Below are positions 63,705-64,000 of a stretch of DNA of 64,000 nucleotides, piece after piece. The stretch is taken from NCBI GenBank assembly GCA_964344685.1, contig CAYFOK010000003.1, forward strand, positions 1 through 64,000. Direction: 5' to 3'. This DNA comes from Scalindua sp964344685 (GTDB lineage: Bacteria > Planctomycetota > Brocadiia > Brocadiales > Scalinduaceae). Numbering within the stretch: position 1 is the stretch's first letter; each line of letters starts with the position of its first letter. The translations under genes were made by a program, and so were the position numbers. The notes beneath the pieces are model-generated. The model was not told where the DNA came from. It saw nothing but the letters and a program-made list of their open reading frames with translations, and did not search any database.

Positions 63705-64000
63705 CTAAGTAATAGGTATATTTATCTCTGTCAATTGTTTTGTATTATTGTAAAGCTCAATCCACTCAGGCAATTTGCCTGTCAACCCAAGCTTTTTTAA
63801 ATACAATATATCAACAAATCGAAAAGATGCATCAGAAGAACAATTTCCCTGCATTGTCATTGCATTAGCCATGTGTACAGCCGTTAATGCGTTAAACCCG
63901 GCTGTTTTGACTTCCCCTGACTGACGTTCAGGAGCATTATCATTAAAAGCTGTTTCATCCGAATTTCCCTGTGCAGGCTCTTTTAATGGAACAGGCATGC
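63705..64000 (-). CDS. Partial gene at the window edge, unknown
   Basis: The frame is open from its stop at 63705 to the window edge, so the 5' part is missing. The visible 97 residues are polar at first (EPAQGNSDETAFNDNAPERQ) and end KLPEWIELYNNTKQLTEI. No family recognised. An ATG at 63998 may not be the true start. Confidence 0.4.
   Translation of the reverse strand, partial: MPVPLKEPAQGNSDETAFNDNAPERQSGEVKTAGFNALTAVHMANAMTMQGNCSSDASFRFVDILYLKKLGLTGKLPEWIELYNNTKQLTEINIPIT

Noticed and set aside
1..64000. CRISPR arrays, tRNA or rRNA genes, insertion sequences, prophage
   Set aside because: No regular direct repeats with spacers, no transposase or integrase frames and no recognisable RNA genes were seen by eye; a tRNA scan would be needed to be sure.

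Overview
The window looks like part of the chromosome of an anaerobic, respiratory, Gram-negative bacterium. An anammox planctomycete of the Brocadiales, close to Candidatus Scalindua, is the best guess. This is inferred from an eight-heme hydroxylamine-oxidoreductase-like cytochrome, a di-heme peroxidase, a type-1 copper protein, a NapH/NosR-like iron-sulfur membrane protein, many TPR proteins, a lysine-rich histone-like protein and AT-rich DNA. No marker gene fixes the taxonomy. I saw no rRNA, tRNA, CRISPR array, insertion sequence or phage gene.

Region 1 (1-12.4 kb) is a signalling island. It holds a TonB-dependent receptor, a receiver-histidine kinase, a lone receiver, two receiver-PAS-LuxR regulators, a frameshifted transglutaminase-like gene, a tandemly duplicated small gene and a DUF1566 protein. 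Between them lies a previously unnamed type of regulatory element: GGTAT-like pentamers at fixed spacings of 10, 11, 16 and 11 bp, directly upstream of a TTGACT box. There are four copies, each pointing at the next gene, plus decayed copies. Most sit next to an intact or decayed 3' end of a LuxR-type gene, which suggests repeated duplication and decay of regulator-plus-operator units.

Region 2 (12.4-20.4 kb) is a cyclic-nucleotide and redox unit. A CHASE2 adenylate cyclase is followed by a fusion of a cNMP-binding domain, a degenerate sigma-54-type AAA domain and a polyferredoxin membrane domain. A second, convergent cyclase with a HAMP domain overlaps a periplasmic cupredoxin gene. Region 3 (20.5-38.6 kb) is mostly ordinary. 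It has a TDT-family transporter, TPR proteins, a triplicated OB-like secreted protein, a di-heme peroxidase, HflX, the histone-like protein, a glycosyltransferase, Pcm, a HemW-like protein, EF-P, a polyprenyl synthase and membrane proteins. Region 4 (38.7-49.4 kb) has the octaheme protein, two outer-membrane channel-like proteins with a Cys-rich and a DUF3347-like partner (probably metal handling), and a CbiMNQO cobalt transporter under a cobalamin riboswitch.

Region 5 (49.6-59.6 kb, minus strand) is a corrinoid-acquisition gene set under two tandem cobalamin riboswitches: BtuB-like receptor, DUF4430 protein, BtuF, BtuC, BtuD, CbiZ, a Dph6-like PP-loop enzyme, a tiny membrane ORF, ExbB, ExbD and TonB. 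With the cobalt transporter next door it suggests the cell both imports cobalt and salvages corrinoids, with both arms sensing cobalamin. Region 6 (59.8-64 kb) has a ferredoxin, a DUF3047 protein, aspartate-semialdehyde dehydrogenase, a divergent RNase HII-like protein and a partial gene at the edge.
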